From: Chara braunii
Lineage: Eukaryota; Streptophyta; Charophyceae; Charales; Characeae
Length of the DNA: 34,342 bases
Assembly (NCBI GenBank): GCA_003427395.1
Contig: BFEA01000070.1
Coordinates: forward strand, 1,701,733-1,736,074
Reading direction: 5' to 3'
Positions 20,479 through 28,097 of this stretch are shown one piece after another. Numbering within the stretch: the stretch's first letter is position 1; the number at the start of each line of letters is the position of its first letter. A model generated the notes under the pieces. It ran no database searches. It was not told where the DNA came from and worked only from the letters and a program-made list of their open reading frames with translations. A program made the position numbers and the translations under genes.

Positions 20479-20660
20479 GAGTCACAAAAGCGAGTTATAA
20501 TTGCACTATGGGCCAAGATACAGTTTTGAATTGCAGTTTGGGCAATGTATACAACCCAGCCTTCTGGCCAGGTAGAGTGCCTGAAGTGCAATTGCAAACT
20601 TATCTTGCCCCATACTGGCCCCATAGTGCAATTATAAGTCATAACTCATTTTTGTGACTC
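20479..20660. mobile_element. 182-bp MITE-like element with imperfect TIRs
   Basis: The left end reads GAGTCACAAAAGCGAGTTAT then AATTGCACTATGGG. The right end, read inward on the other strand, is GAGTCACAAAAATGAGTTAT, a 7-nt insertion (GACTTAT), then AATTGCACTATGGGGCC. That gives terminal inverted repeats of roughly 35-45 bp. Flanks are AACTACATGG on the left and AACTGACATT on the right, possibly a worn duplication but not exact. No coding capacity. The superfamily is undecided (MULE-like or hAT-like by TIR length). Confidence 0.72.
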
Positions 20661-20939
20661 AACTGACATTATCCCCCCAACCAAAAAAAAGGGCACCTCG
20701 GTTGTCCTCTGGCAGTGGTGCTGCCACATGCTCCACACGAGATTCACAGTGTGCACTTCCTGTGTCAGATAGACGCCTGGATTCCCACAGCCTCAAGCAG
20801 GCACTCAAAAACGCAAGTTCTTTTTCTTTTTGAAACAACTCCAGCAGTGTCACACTTTCAGTTTCTAAAGGGCAAACAAAACATGTGCGGAAAACAAAAT
20901 CGGGTGTGGAGATTGAAAGGGCAATATCGGTAAAAATGG

Positions 20940-21080
20940 CTGTGGCCCACGTGTGCTTGTGTTGCCCTTTTCAAACTCGGCGCGCGTGTAAAAATGCTTT
21001 TGTCGCTCTTTTGAAGTCGGCGCGCTAGTTTGAAGTTGTTGCCCATGTGTGATTTTGTTGCCCTTTTCAAACTTTGTTTG
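20940..21080. repeat. Degenerate ~40-bp tandem repeat
   Basis: TTGCCCTTTTCAAACT and TCGGCGCGC modules recur about three times (near 20962, 20995 and 21035-21070). The minus-strand ORF reads them as repeating FEKGN/KERQ peptides, which is a repeat effect rather than evidence for a gene. Confidence 0.55.
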
Positions 21081-21336
21081 TGCCACAACCGAACTCACCC
21101 TGACACAGAACGGACACAGATACGAAACCTGTGAAACCTGTGAATCACTGGATACTTGCCTACCGCAGGCGTTTCTGCCCCTTTTCCTGAAGTTTGAGGG
21201 CTTTCGGGGGCCTCGGCCCACATGCACACGTATAGAATAGTTTTCTGCTACTGTGTGACAGCGAAAGGTGGGAAACGAAATGGTCTTGTGTGCACCGCCC
21301 CTCTGCACCGCTGTTGCCCGTGCTGATGCCCCTGCT

Positions 21337-21417
21337 CCCCCTGCGAAGGCAGGAAAGTACGAAACTAAAAAGAACCGCCCCCTGCGAAGGCAGGAAAGTG
21401 CAAAACTAAAAAGAACT
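21337..21417. repeat. 41-bp tandem duplication
   Basis: CCCCCTGCGAAGGCAGGAAA begins at 21337 and again at 21378. The two units continue with G-A/G-C-A/GAAACTAAAAAGAAC and differ at about three sites, indicating a recent duplication. Confidence 0.85.
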
Positions 21418-21505
21418 CTCTCCTTTTTTGTTTTCCTTGCCACAAACAGCCCGATCTGATGCTCGGGGTGCTGGTAAGATCAGACACCACTAGCATTCCT
21501 GGGGA

Positions 21506-21559
21506 GGCACCATCTATTGGAGGGGAGCAGCACCTGCTGGAAAGTGGGTCCAGCGTCCC
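21506..21559 (+). repeat. Dispersed 54-bp repeat, copy 6
   Basis: GCACCATCTATTGGAGGGGA then GCAGCACCTGCTGGAAA and GGGTCCAGCGTCCC. The palindromic core appears as CAGCACCTGCTG. Confidence 0.8.
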
Positions 21560-21830
21560 TGAGCATTAGGACTGTTTGTTTGAATAGACGAGTGGTTGTA
21601 ATGACAACAAGTTGCAGAATCCACCTGTAGTGACTGGACTGTGGCAGGTAGACCTGCACAGCAGCCTGAGTTGATTGCCTCATGGTAGCTTGAGGTTGGT
21701 GGTAGTACGCACAGGCCCCATGGCCATTTCTGAGCAAGCTGGAGTCAGGTTCCAAGTTGAATTCTGTTTCTCCCTTTTACCCAGTATACCACCCCCTCTT
21801 GTCTGAGACGTGGAGTTTGGTACTACCACC

Positions 21831-22403
21831 TAAGAGGTGGACCCCACAGGGGAAAATCTCGCAAGAACTCTTCCGCCGGGTGTTCTCTCGGACCCCACAG
21901 CCTCTGGAAAAGTGTCTGGAAGTCCTTTTTTTTGTATTTCCCAGACCCCACCGCCCAGAAAAGTGGCGCCTGGAAAAGAGAAGAGCGAGTTTCCAAGTCC
22001 TTTTCCGGGCGGAAAACGGCCGATCCACGTCAGCCTCACCCAAAGTTTGTGGCAAACGCAAGGGGTAAGGGGGGGCATCCCCCTACGTCTTCCAGACTTG
22101 GAAGATCGCGCAGGTCCATTTTGTGTCCGCACGGTGCTACCCAGCCGAAGGTCGGACGGGCGGAATGCCACCCACGACTCGTCAGCGGCCACCTCGCAGG
22201 TCCACCACGGCCTACCCGGGCTTCGACGGCGGACAAAACAGCCAAACTGGTCCAAAAGTCTGGAAGAACTCTTCCAAAAGTCTGGAAAAGAGGCACTTCG
22301 GTGGGGTCCCGTCTTTTCTTTTCCGAAACCTTCCAGGACTTCCGCGTCGCTTTACCACGGAAACTGCCTTTTCCAGATTTTGGGCGGTGGGGTCCACCTC
22401 TAA
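21831..22403. mobile_element. Harbinger/Tourist-like element with TAA duplication (copy A)
   Basis: A 567-bp element (21834-22400) is bounded by 3-bp direct repeats TAA (21831-21833 and 22401-22403). The ends are GAGGTGGACCCCAC on both strands. PIF/Harbinger elements duplicate TWA and often begin with G-rich TIRs, which fits. GGACCCCACAG recurs inside the left end at 21839 and 21890, and as AGACCCCACCG at 21943, giving ~51-bp-spaced subterminal repeats. Non-coding: ORFs crossing it in several frames are chance products of its GC-rich sequence. A 22-bp internal duplication (CCAAAAGTCTGGAA) lies near 22253-22290. Confidence 0.68.
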
Positions 22404-22908
22404 GATTGACACCCAGATCATGTAGGCAAGCAAACCTCCCATTCCCCAACTCCCAACCTTGAGAAGTGCTGATGCCCCTGCCCCCCTGCGAGCACCAGGC
22501 ACACTGACTTCGAGTTTCTTGGATGCCAATTCTACTATACTTGCATAATGATTTCAACTGTGGTCTGCATTTCAACAGTTCTTGGGTGAACCGACTGACA
22601 TGCAGCCAACCCTCAATTAATAAACACCACCCATGTTGGAATCATCATCTGAAATCTGTGGGCCTTTAGCGAGACTCGCAGTCGCTGAGGAGGGAAAGGA
22701 AGTACAGAAATCTACATGAAAAAAAAGTAGATATTATACTACACAGCCTTGCCTCTCCCTCCAGTTCGGACGGGACCCCTAAAGCAATGAAAAACCGATG
22801 AGAAAACAGAAGATTAGAGCTCACTGCCCTAAAAGGAAGGATGTAGCATCGCACGGTCCATATCAAACACTGTTGACCATTACTAGAGGTCCTACACTGT
22901 CACACATA
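22404..22908. other. Unassigned spacer between the two Harbinger-like copies
   Basis: No gene or repeat recognised beyond short simple-sequence runs. Confidence 0.45.
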
Positions 22909-23462
22909 GGGTTGGACCCCACAGGACCACAGAAAGGAAAAAGTTTACTGCAAAACTGTTTCCAGGACCCCACAGCCTGCAGCAGATGTCCAGGGAAAGG
23001 TGAAATTTCTGCTGCAAACTATTTTCCGGGACCCCACAGACCGAAGATTGCGACTTGGAAAAACATAGTTTTGTGTTTTCACATAGTCCGCAGCCTGGAA
23101 AAGTCTCATGGGAGGATTCCTCGCCGCAATTTTCTGCCAACTCTAGAGGGTAGGGGGGAGGGCGCGTCGTTCCTGGAAAAGTCTTTGAAAAGTCTCGCAG
23201 GAGGCAGCAGCCAATAGCGACCAAGATGGCCACAAAAACAAAAGGAAAAACAAAGAAAAAATGAACAAAACAAATGGGTGCCGACGAAGACAGGCAATGA
23301 CTGGCTCAACTGATTTCCAACTGATTTCCAAAGGGTTTCCCAAGCGCATTTGGTCCTCCGCGGTGTGGTCCCCAGAGAACTGCGTTCCAGCTTTCCAAAA
23401 TTCTTTGCCCCTTTTTTTTGGCCGACCGGTTGTTCCATCCTTTTTCCTGTGGGGTCCACCCC
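22909..23462. mobile_element. Harbinger/Tourist-like element (copy B), disrupting the gag 3' end
   Basis: A 554-bp relative of copy A. Its left end is GGGTTGGACCCCACAGGA and its right end, inverted, GGGGTGGACCCCACAGGA. GGACCCCACAG repeats occur at 22914, 22965 and 23029, with the same first spacing (51 bp) as copy A. The flanks show a possible 3-bp duplication ATA (22906-22908 and 23463-23465), which departs from the TWA rule. The gag ORF on the minus strand reads from the gag gene into this element and ends inside it. Confidence 0.62.
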
Positions 23463-24896
23463 ATATACTATGCGGATGGCATGTGGACCGAGGCCCCTGC
23501 CCTCGTCTAGTGCATGCGCGCCATGTGGCGGGCGTTTTGCCATTCTATTTCTTTGTTTCAGTTTTTTTTTTTTTTTTTTTCGTCCATAGTTTGCGAGTGT
23601 GCGGGGGTTTCTATCCTCCATATTCCGCCAAGGGTCAGTGTTCCTGCGATGCCATCGCAATGAATATGGGGACCCCAGCTTATCCCTGTAGGTCGTGGCT
23701 CCTGTCTTCCTCTCGATATTGGTCATTTGCCTCGCTAACCCCTTCATCATTTCCCTCATCTCCCTCATCTCATCTATCACCGCCTCTCTGTCTCTGGGTC
23801 GTTGTGGTCTGACTCCGTCCAACAAATACCGTCGTTCTGCCCAAGGCTGGTCGTTAAAATCATGGCATCTCTCCGTATCGTACTCACGATAGAGAGAGAA
23901 GTCCCGGTGTTGCATCCCTTTGCAGACTAGGTCCTTGTAATTGTCTGCTTCGGCCTTCATTGCCAACTTAAGGAGCCCCGCAAAATCTATCTTGTCATGA
24001 GGCATCTCTCTCAGTACTCCCTGTTGCTTTCCCTTGGGTAGTCGACCAATGAAGATCGTGCACCACTCAACCTCCGGTAGCTTTCCTTTCGCAATCAGGG
24101 CATCAGATATCTTCTGGAACTGTCTTCCAAACGCTTGGACACTCTCGTCTTCACCTTGGGTTATCATTTCCAGATCTCGGATTTGGCACTTGACGTCTTC
24201 CAGCTTGAAGAGTTCATAACGGCTGACTTTGTAGGTAGTCCACCTTCTGTCCTTTGGCCGTGCTTCTTTTACTACTTGAATCAAACTCGGGTCCGAGTTG
24301 AACAAGAAATTGTCTATGATTTCGTCCTCCGACCATTGGCTGCGGTATGCGTGCAGCTCCCACTTCTCGAGATACTCGGCGATACCGTATCCCTTGAAAA
24401 TGGGTGACCTGGTGTCTAACTCCGAGGGTTGGTGCGAGATGATGTATCTGTCTCTCCTCTCATAAGGAAGCGTATACGACTTACCTATCCTCAGGTCGTA
24501 GATCCGTTTGGGCGGTGTGCTCCTCTCTGGAGGCCTATCTCTATCTCTCCAGACCTGCTCCCGAGCATACTGGTCTTTCCAGTCATCCCTGCCTCTATCA
24601 CCTCTGACGTTTCTCCGCTCGTACGTTGGAGAGCATCGAGCGCCCATCTCTCGCTGAAAACTAGGAGGTTCGGTCCTACTTTCCATCCCTACCACCGACG
24701 CTGCCCTATCAAGCTCAGCGACGACCGGACAGCCCATCACCTCGGGTGCCCCATCATCGAGTTGCTCTACGCATTTTAGGGGAGCGTTCTGCCGAATGTG
24801 CTCCTTGAGGTCTCGCAGAGCGCGGTCCGGTGACGCCCGATATACACTAGTTTGCTGATCCATACTCAGATGGGGTCCCATCGTCCCAGACTCCAT
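23106..24896 (-). CDS. gag: Retrotransposon Gag-like protein with a chimeric C-terminus
   Basis: The 596-codon frame is open. Residues 1-165 are polar and Arg/Asp/Glu-rich. Residues about 166-320 form a retrotransposon Gag-type helical domain: GIAEYLEKWELHAYRSQWSE, WTTYKVSRYELFKLEDVK, GEDESVQAFGRQFQKISD and FIGRLPKGKQQGVL, matching the usual F..YL..W....... W...K..L...F........ ESV..Y...F......L......F..GL layout. Residues 371-395 form a short Met/Glu coiled coil, then PYSLRWHRRNTDPW and DRNPR. From about residue 438 the frame runs through a poly-A tract into unrelated sequence and the Harbinger-like copy B, so the last ~158 residues are not Gag. No CCHC knuckle, protease or RT follows. Gag would package element RNA in the cytoplasm. 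It is the last ORF of the minus-strand cluster. The start at 24896 is the first ATG of the frame's conserved part. Confidence 0.75.
   Translation of the reverse strand: MESGTMGPHLSMDQQTSVYRASPDRALRDLKEHIRQNAPLKCVEQLDDGAPEVMGCPVVAELDRAASVVGMESRTEPPSFQREMGARCSPTYERRNVRGDRGRDDWKDQYAREQVWRDRDRPPERSTPPKRIYDLRIGKSYTLPYERRDRYIISHQPSELDTRSPIFKGYGIAEYLEKWELHAYRSQWSEDEIIDNFLFNSDPSLIQVVKEARPKDRRWTTYKVSRYELFKLEDVKCQIRDLEMITQGEDESVQAFGRQFQKISDALIAKGKLPEVEWCTIFIGRLPKGKQQGVLREMPHDKIDFAGLLKLAMKAEADNYKDLVCKGMQHRDFSLYREYDTERCHDFNDQPWAERRYLLDGVRPQRPRDREAVIDEMREMREMMKGLARQMTNIERKTGATTYRDKLGSPYSLRWHRRNTDPWRNMEDRNPRTLANYGRKKKKKKLKQRNRMAKRPPHGAHALDEGRGLGPHAIRIVYGVDPTGKRMEQPVGQKKGAKNFGKLERSSLGTTPRRTKCAWETLWKSVGNQLSQSLPVFVGTHLFCSFFLCFSFCFCGHLGRYWLLPPARLFKDFSRNDAPSPLPSRVGRKLRRGILP
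23562..23580. repeat. T19 tract (A19 on gag strand) at gag break point
   Basis: Marks the point where gag homology stops on the minus strand and unrelated sequence begins. It may be a poly(A) junction from a retroposed copy, or an expansion in the gag sequence. Confidence 0.7.
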
Positions 24897-24939
24897 ATAC
24901 TTTATCTACCCTCTGAGCTCGCGTCTGTACAAGGAGTCT

Positions 24940-25069
24940 GAACTGGCAGCCCGGACCTAATGTCAGAATTAGCAGCCCAGACCTAATGTCAGAACTAGCA
25001 GCCCGGACCTAATGTCAGAACTGGCAGCCCGGTCCTAATGTCAGAACTGGCAGCCCTGTCCTAATGTCT
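24940..25069 (-). repeat. Five-unit 26-bp tandem repeat upstream of gag
   Basis: Units start at 24940, 24966, 24992, 25018 and 25044 and read GAACTGGCAGCCCGGACCTA then ATGTCA, with 1-4 differences per unit. Period is exactly 26 bp with no spacers. It occupies the gap between the small U gene and gag. Possible roles are promoter or transcription-control repeats for gag; this is inference. Confidence 0.93.
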
Positions 25070-25103
25070 GATCCCGGTTCTCCCAATATCTAAGTGTCTA
25101 AAT

Positions 25104-25430
25104 CTAGTTCTCAACAGCCTTCAAAATAACTCTCAGTCTTCCGCTCTCGTCTCGGACCTCGTGCTCACCCTCTATCCCTAAGACTCCAGTGTCTAGGTAT
25201 AACTCTTCATCCTGCCTTTCAATACAGGTTGTGCCTCTCCTAATCTCCAGCATTCCTGTCTCAGGGGGTATGACCCTCCTACAGATCGCACTCCCTATCG
25301 CACGTACCTCTTCGCGAGTCCAAGTACCAAATAGTCAGCACAAGTCAATCGATGCTCTCCTCCCCAAGTTGTCCAATCCTTGTCGAACCACGCTGTTCCC
25401 TGCCAGTGGATACTCACCTCCTCTTGCCAT
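25104..25430 (-). pseudogene. Cluster gene U: small protein of unknown function, one internal TGA
   Basis: ATG at 25428-25430 and TAG at 25104-25106 give 108 codons in one frame, interrupted only by TGA at 25335-25337. Because of that stop it is easily missed. Readable parts include GNSVVRQGLDNLGRR before the stop, then TWTREEVRAIGSAICRRVIP and GVLGIEGEHEVRDESGRLRV. Composition is like its neighbours (Arg/Glu-rich with short hydrophobic strands). No family recognised. It lies 37 nt after Z2 and before the 26-bp repeats and gag. Confidence 0.5.
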
Positions 25431-25467
25431 TAGAGACTAGAAGTAGAATGAATTCAACTACCATCCT

Positions 25468-25906
25468 TCAGTTCTCCTTTCCCATTGCCTGACAAGGCGC
25501 CGGGGGCTTGGGAAGTCCCTCGAAAATTGTTATCTGGGTGTCCCAGACAACGTTCTTTCCCAGCAATATCAATCTATTATTCTCTTCCTCCACAAGTTCT
25601 TTTGCTCTCTCACAGCATCGACCGTAAACAAGGTCGATCCTCCTTTCTGTCGGCAGGTGAGTCCGCACATTATATACATCAATATCGATGAATCTGACGA
25701 TCATCACATAGAGACATAGTCTCCTCTCATCCACTATCCACAAGTTCGTACTTCTCCACCTCGTACGAAACTATTTCCCGTCTCCCTACGGAACTCAAGG
25801 AAGTGCAGACAACTTTTAGCTTCGATTCTGTCGGCCTATTCCCGGCAAGGAATCTTTCCCTTCCAGCTTCTAACTCTTCATCTGAAATCGTTTTCTCTTT
25901 ACTCAT
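25468..25906 (-). pseudogene. Cluster gene Z2: paralogue of Z1, frameshifted
   Basis: Starts at ATG 25904-25906, seven nt after the Z1 stop. The first part (ISDEELEAGRERFLAGNR ... GRREIVSYEVEKYELVDSG) ends in TGA exactly where Z1 has Trp (DSGWERN). After a one-base shift the homology resumes as LYVMIVRFIDIDVYNV and YGRCCERAKELVEEENNRL, ending at TGA near 25468. Shared with Z1: EEL..., E.EI..Y.V..Y...DSG, YVM.VR.ID.DV, Y.RC...A..L.EE..RL..LG. Function unknown; the predicted fold is strands in the first half and a helix at the end. Confidence 0.6.
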
Positions 25907-25913
25907 TTCCCAT

Positions 25914-26408
25914 CTAATCTCCAATCACTTTCTTCTGACGATCGCCCGCTTTGACTGCTGTAGCGAAATCTACAATCATCTCCCATCCATTTCGCTGAAG
26001 TTCTAGACCTAGGATCGACAGGTTAGCCAAAACATACAAAATCGAAATGTCATTTGTCGTCTCGATACGCTCTCCTAATATCTCTAACCTCTTTTTTTCT
26101 TCCCTTAGTTTCGAGGCTGCAATTCTCCAACACCTCGAATATGTGCAGAACTTCGCTTTCTCTCTTGACAGGTATATCCCAATATGATGTACGTCCGAAT
26201 CGATGCAGCGCACTGTCATAACATAAAACCGGTTCCTTTCCCATCCACTGTCCGCCACTTGATACCTAACCACTTGATACGGGAATATTTCTTTCTCCCC
26301 AATCTTGCTCAGGCTCCTCTCAACTTTGTGGCTCTCGTGCTCGCGCGGTCCACTCCATCTCCCGAACTTACGCCTTCTTCGCGCTAACTCTTCCTCAGGC
26401 AGGCTCAT
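25914..26408 (-). CDS. Cluster gene Z1: intact 164-aa protein of unknown family
   Basis: An open frame from ATG 26408 to TAG 25914. N-terminal basic segment (EEELARRRRKFGRW), then GEKEIFPYQVVRYQVADSGW, a strand-like FYVMTVRCIDSDVHHIGIYL, a charged helix (AASKLREEKKRLEILGERI) and a hydrophobic segment ISILYVLANLSILGLEL near residue 120-137. It is paralogous to Z2 just downstream; the pair is a tandem duplication. The 7-nt gap to Z2 and 25-nt gap from V suggest expression from one transcript. No catalytic motif recognised. It is one of only a few cluster ORFs without a premature stop. Confidence 0.62.
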   Translation of the reverse strand: MSLPEEELARRRRKFGRWSGPREHESHKVERSLSKIGEKEIFPYQVVRYQVADSGWERNRFYVMTVRCIDSDVHHIGIYLSREKAKFCTYSRCWRIAASKLREEKKRLEILGERIETTNDISILYVLANLSILGLELQRNGWEMIVDFATAVKAGDRQKKVIGD

Positions 26409-26433
26409 CTCTTGTTCTATCTTCGTAGTTCAC

Positions 26434-26944
26434 CTAGCACTCTAAAGCAGTTAAGGCAAGCGGCACTAACATCCTATCCGCAGATGCTCGCAGGATCAGA
26501 TAGAAAGCTTTGAAGTCGTCATTGTCTCTGAAGTCCTCTATGTCCTTTAGGGTCTTAATAAACTCCTTCCAATACCGGTTATGCGCTGAGAGTGTCCTGA
26601 GAACAGCACCATCAACTATAACTCTGGCTAACTCTCCTGCCTCCCTAGCTTCTATCTTTAGAAGTCTCTCAGCTACTCTTGGAGATTCATGCCAAGAGCG
26701 AACGGAAACTCCCCCTTCGAACAACGTCGTACTCAATATGTATCTAATAAGACATCCGTTCTCAATTCGTGTCGAGTGTTGTCCCTCGCGCTTCTCTTAG
26801 CGCACTCCACGTGCACTCTGCCTCCTCTATTACTCCCAACCTTACTAGGTGACTCACTTGTATTATCACGCAGACCACCGGACCGTCTATCTTCCCTACC
26901 ACGTATACGGAGTATTTATCGTCACTGTACTGACAAGTACTCAT
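26434..26944 (-). pseudogene. Cluster gene V: ~165-aa protein split by a frameshift
   Basis: The ATG at 26942-26944 opens a 60-codon frame (DDKYSVYVVGKIDGPVVCV ... VIEEAECTWSALREAR) ending in TGA near 26762. A second frame overlapping this point reads IENGCLIRYIL, STTLFEGGVSVRSW, VAERLLKIEAREAGELARVI and FRDNDDFKAFYLILRASADR to TAG at 26434. The two read as one protein with a single-base shift near 26765. A strand-rich start is followed by helices. The start codon lies in the same frame as the coiled-coil gene before it, separated by TGA TGA and two codons. No family recognised. Confidence 0.5.
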
Positions 26945-26953
26945 CGTCCCTCA

Positions 26954-27298
26954 TCATGTTGTTGTCTCTTCACTGCTCTTCCCTCCTTTACCATTCTTCT
27001 CGTCGCCGCTGTCCTTCCCTTCTTCCCGTTCCGCCGACGCAGAGGGTTCTCCCTGTTCTGACTGTCGACGGTCTCTCGTTTTTGTACTCTCTAGAAAGTC
27101 GAGCCTGCACCTTCTAAATAGCTCCCTATCTTCCTTAAAGATCCCCTCCAGTTCCTTCGTGCTCCTTTCTATTCTACGTAGCTTATCCTCGCTCTCGCAA
27201 ACTCCGTACGCTTTGATTCTTTCCGCCAACTCCTTAACCCTCTTTAACACGGGTTCTATAATCCTTTCTTTCACTCTCTTCACTCGCTCATCTTTCAT
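26954..27298 (-). CDS. Cluster coiled-coil protein, 114 aa
   Basis: ATG at 27298, TGA at 26954. Residues 1-65 are a strongly charged heptad-like helix (VKRVKERIIEPVLKRVKELA, IERSTKELEGIFKEDREL). Residues 70-114 are a disordered, Glu/Ser/Gly/Lys tail ending in EETTT. The frame is open upstream for about a dozen codons beyond the chosen ATG, so a longer N-terminus is possible. A coiled-coil plus acidic tail fits an assembly or scaffold protein, but that is inference. It lies between the Y and V genes. Confidence 0.58.
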   Translation of the reverse strand: MKDERVKRVKERIIEPVLKRVKELAERIKAYGVCESEDKLRRIERSTKELEGIFKEDRELFRRCRLDFLESTKTRDRRQSEQGEPSASAEREEGKDSGDEKNGKGGKSSEETTT

Positions 27299-27336
27299 CC
27301 TTGACCTTTCATCCTTACTCAGCCTCGTAGATCTCT

Positions 27337-27792
27337 CTACATCCTAGCCCGCGCCTCCGTCGGCGTCTCGTCTTGCACGATCTCCACCCGTATATCTCCT
27401 CTCACACAGACGATTACCTCATAGATCATCCACTCTTGCGTTGTAACCTCTCTCAGTGCCCCTAGCCTTTGTTCGCTTACAACGTCTTTAGCGAGGTCTC
27501 TACAATCACTGTCTGTCAGCTCCTCATCTGTACTCACCTTCAAACGGATTTGCAGTGTCACCTCATCGCGTGCTAGGCGTCTCGAAACTGTGCGCGCGTA
27601 CGGCAATTGTCGTGAGGAAGTTAGGTTGCGTTCACCCACGGGAAACCGGATTTTTGACACTGCCTTTTCCGTGATCACACGAGGATTCCTATCGTCAATA
27701 CTCCTCCATGAATCTGAACCTCGGTGATCCCGCCGCAGAGAATAGGAAGCTCGGCATCTATATCTATACAGAGAAGACTCCCTCTCTGTCAT
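27337..27792 (-). CDS. Cluster gene Y2: Y-family domain fused to a gag-like cassette
   Basis: From ATG 27790-27792 to TAG 27337. Residues 9-40 contain CRASYSLRRDHRGSDSWRS then IDDRNPRV, which matches the gag C-terminus (SPYSLRWHRRNTDPWRNMEDRNPR) at S-YSLR--HR--D-WR---DRNPR. The remainder is a Y-family domain: VSRRLARDEVTLQIRLKVS, ELTDSDCRDLAKDVV, IYEVIVCVRGDIRVEIVQDE and TEARARM. It aligns end to end with Y1. Sixteen nt separate it from the Y1 stop. The fusion links the otherwise unknown cluster with the gag gene. Function unknown; a strand-helix-strand nucleic-acid-binding fold is possible. Confidence 0.6.
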   Translation of the reverse strand: MTERESSLYRYRCRASYSLRRDHRGSDSWRSIDDRNPRVITEKAVSKIRFPVGERNLTSSRQLPYARTVSRRLARDEVTLQIRLKVSTDEELTDSDCRDLAKDVVSEQRLGALREVTTQEWMIYEVIVCVRGDIRVEIVQDETPTEARARM

Positions 27793-27808
27793 ACCATCGC
27801 AGACCAAC

Positions 27809-28090
27809 TCAAACCCTGCTCCTCGCCTCCGCTACCGTCTCATCAAAAAACAAATCCGCGCGCAGGTATCCGGCCGACCATACCATCACTTCGTATGTCA
27901 CCTTCGTCTGAAAGGTTAAGCACGCGAGGACTCCTTCTCGGTGATCGCGTATGAACTCCCTAGCCCGTCGCAGACATTGTCGCTCTGTCAGGTTTTCTTT
28001 GATGTGTGCTCTGAGTAAAACAGTCACAGTAAAGCCTTCGTTTACTAATTGTCTGCTTACATTGACTCCCATCGACGTCCGACCCGACAT
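27809..28090 (-). CDS. Cluster gene Y1: 93-aa protein of unknown family
   Basis: Open frame from ATG 28088-28090 to TGA 27809. Core pattern shared with Y2: VSR.L......V.L......LT...C...A.......G.L.......YEV.V...G......DET..EAR.R. The start lies 7 nt after the X3 stop, preceded by the purine-rich AGGAGAGAT. It lacks the gag-like cassette of Y2. The alternating hydrophobic strands and a central helix (TERQCLRRAREFIRDHREG) suggest a small alpha/beta fold. No known domain recognised. Confidence 0.6.
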   Translation of the reverse strand: MSGRTSMGVNVSRQLVNEGFTVTVLLRAHIKENLTERQCLRRAREFIRDHREGVLACLTFQTKVTYEVMVWSAGYLRADLFFDETVAEARSRV

Positions 28091-28097
28091 ATCTCTC

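Noticed and set aside
20865-21443. Minus-strand 192-codon ORF as a gene
   Set aside because: It reads through a degenerate tandem repeat and a 41-bp duplication, and its peptide repeats mirror the DNA repeats; no domain is visible.
21837-22575. Overlapping 176-188 codon ORFs on both strands
   Set aside because: They lie in GC-rich Harbinger-like copy A, occur in several frames at once and show no conserved domain, as expected from low stop density.
23106-24896. Caulimovirus-type coat/polymerase arrangement
   Set aside because: No CCHC knuckle, movement protein, aspartic protease, RT or RNase H motif was found in the cluster or just beyond gag.
24940-25069. CRISPR array
   Set aside because: The 26-bp units are directly adjacent with no variable spacers.
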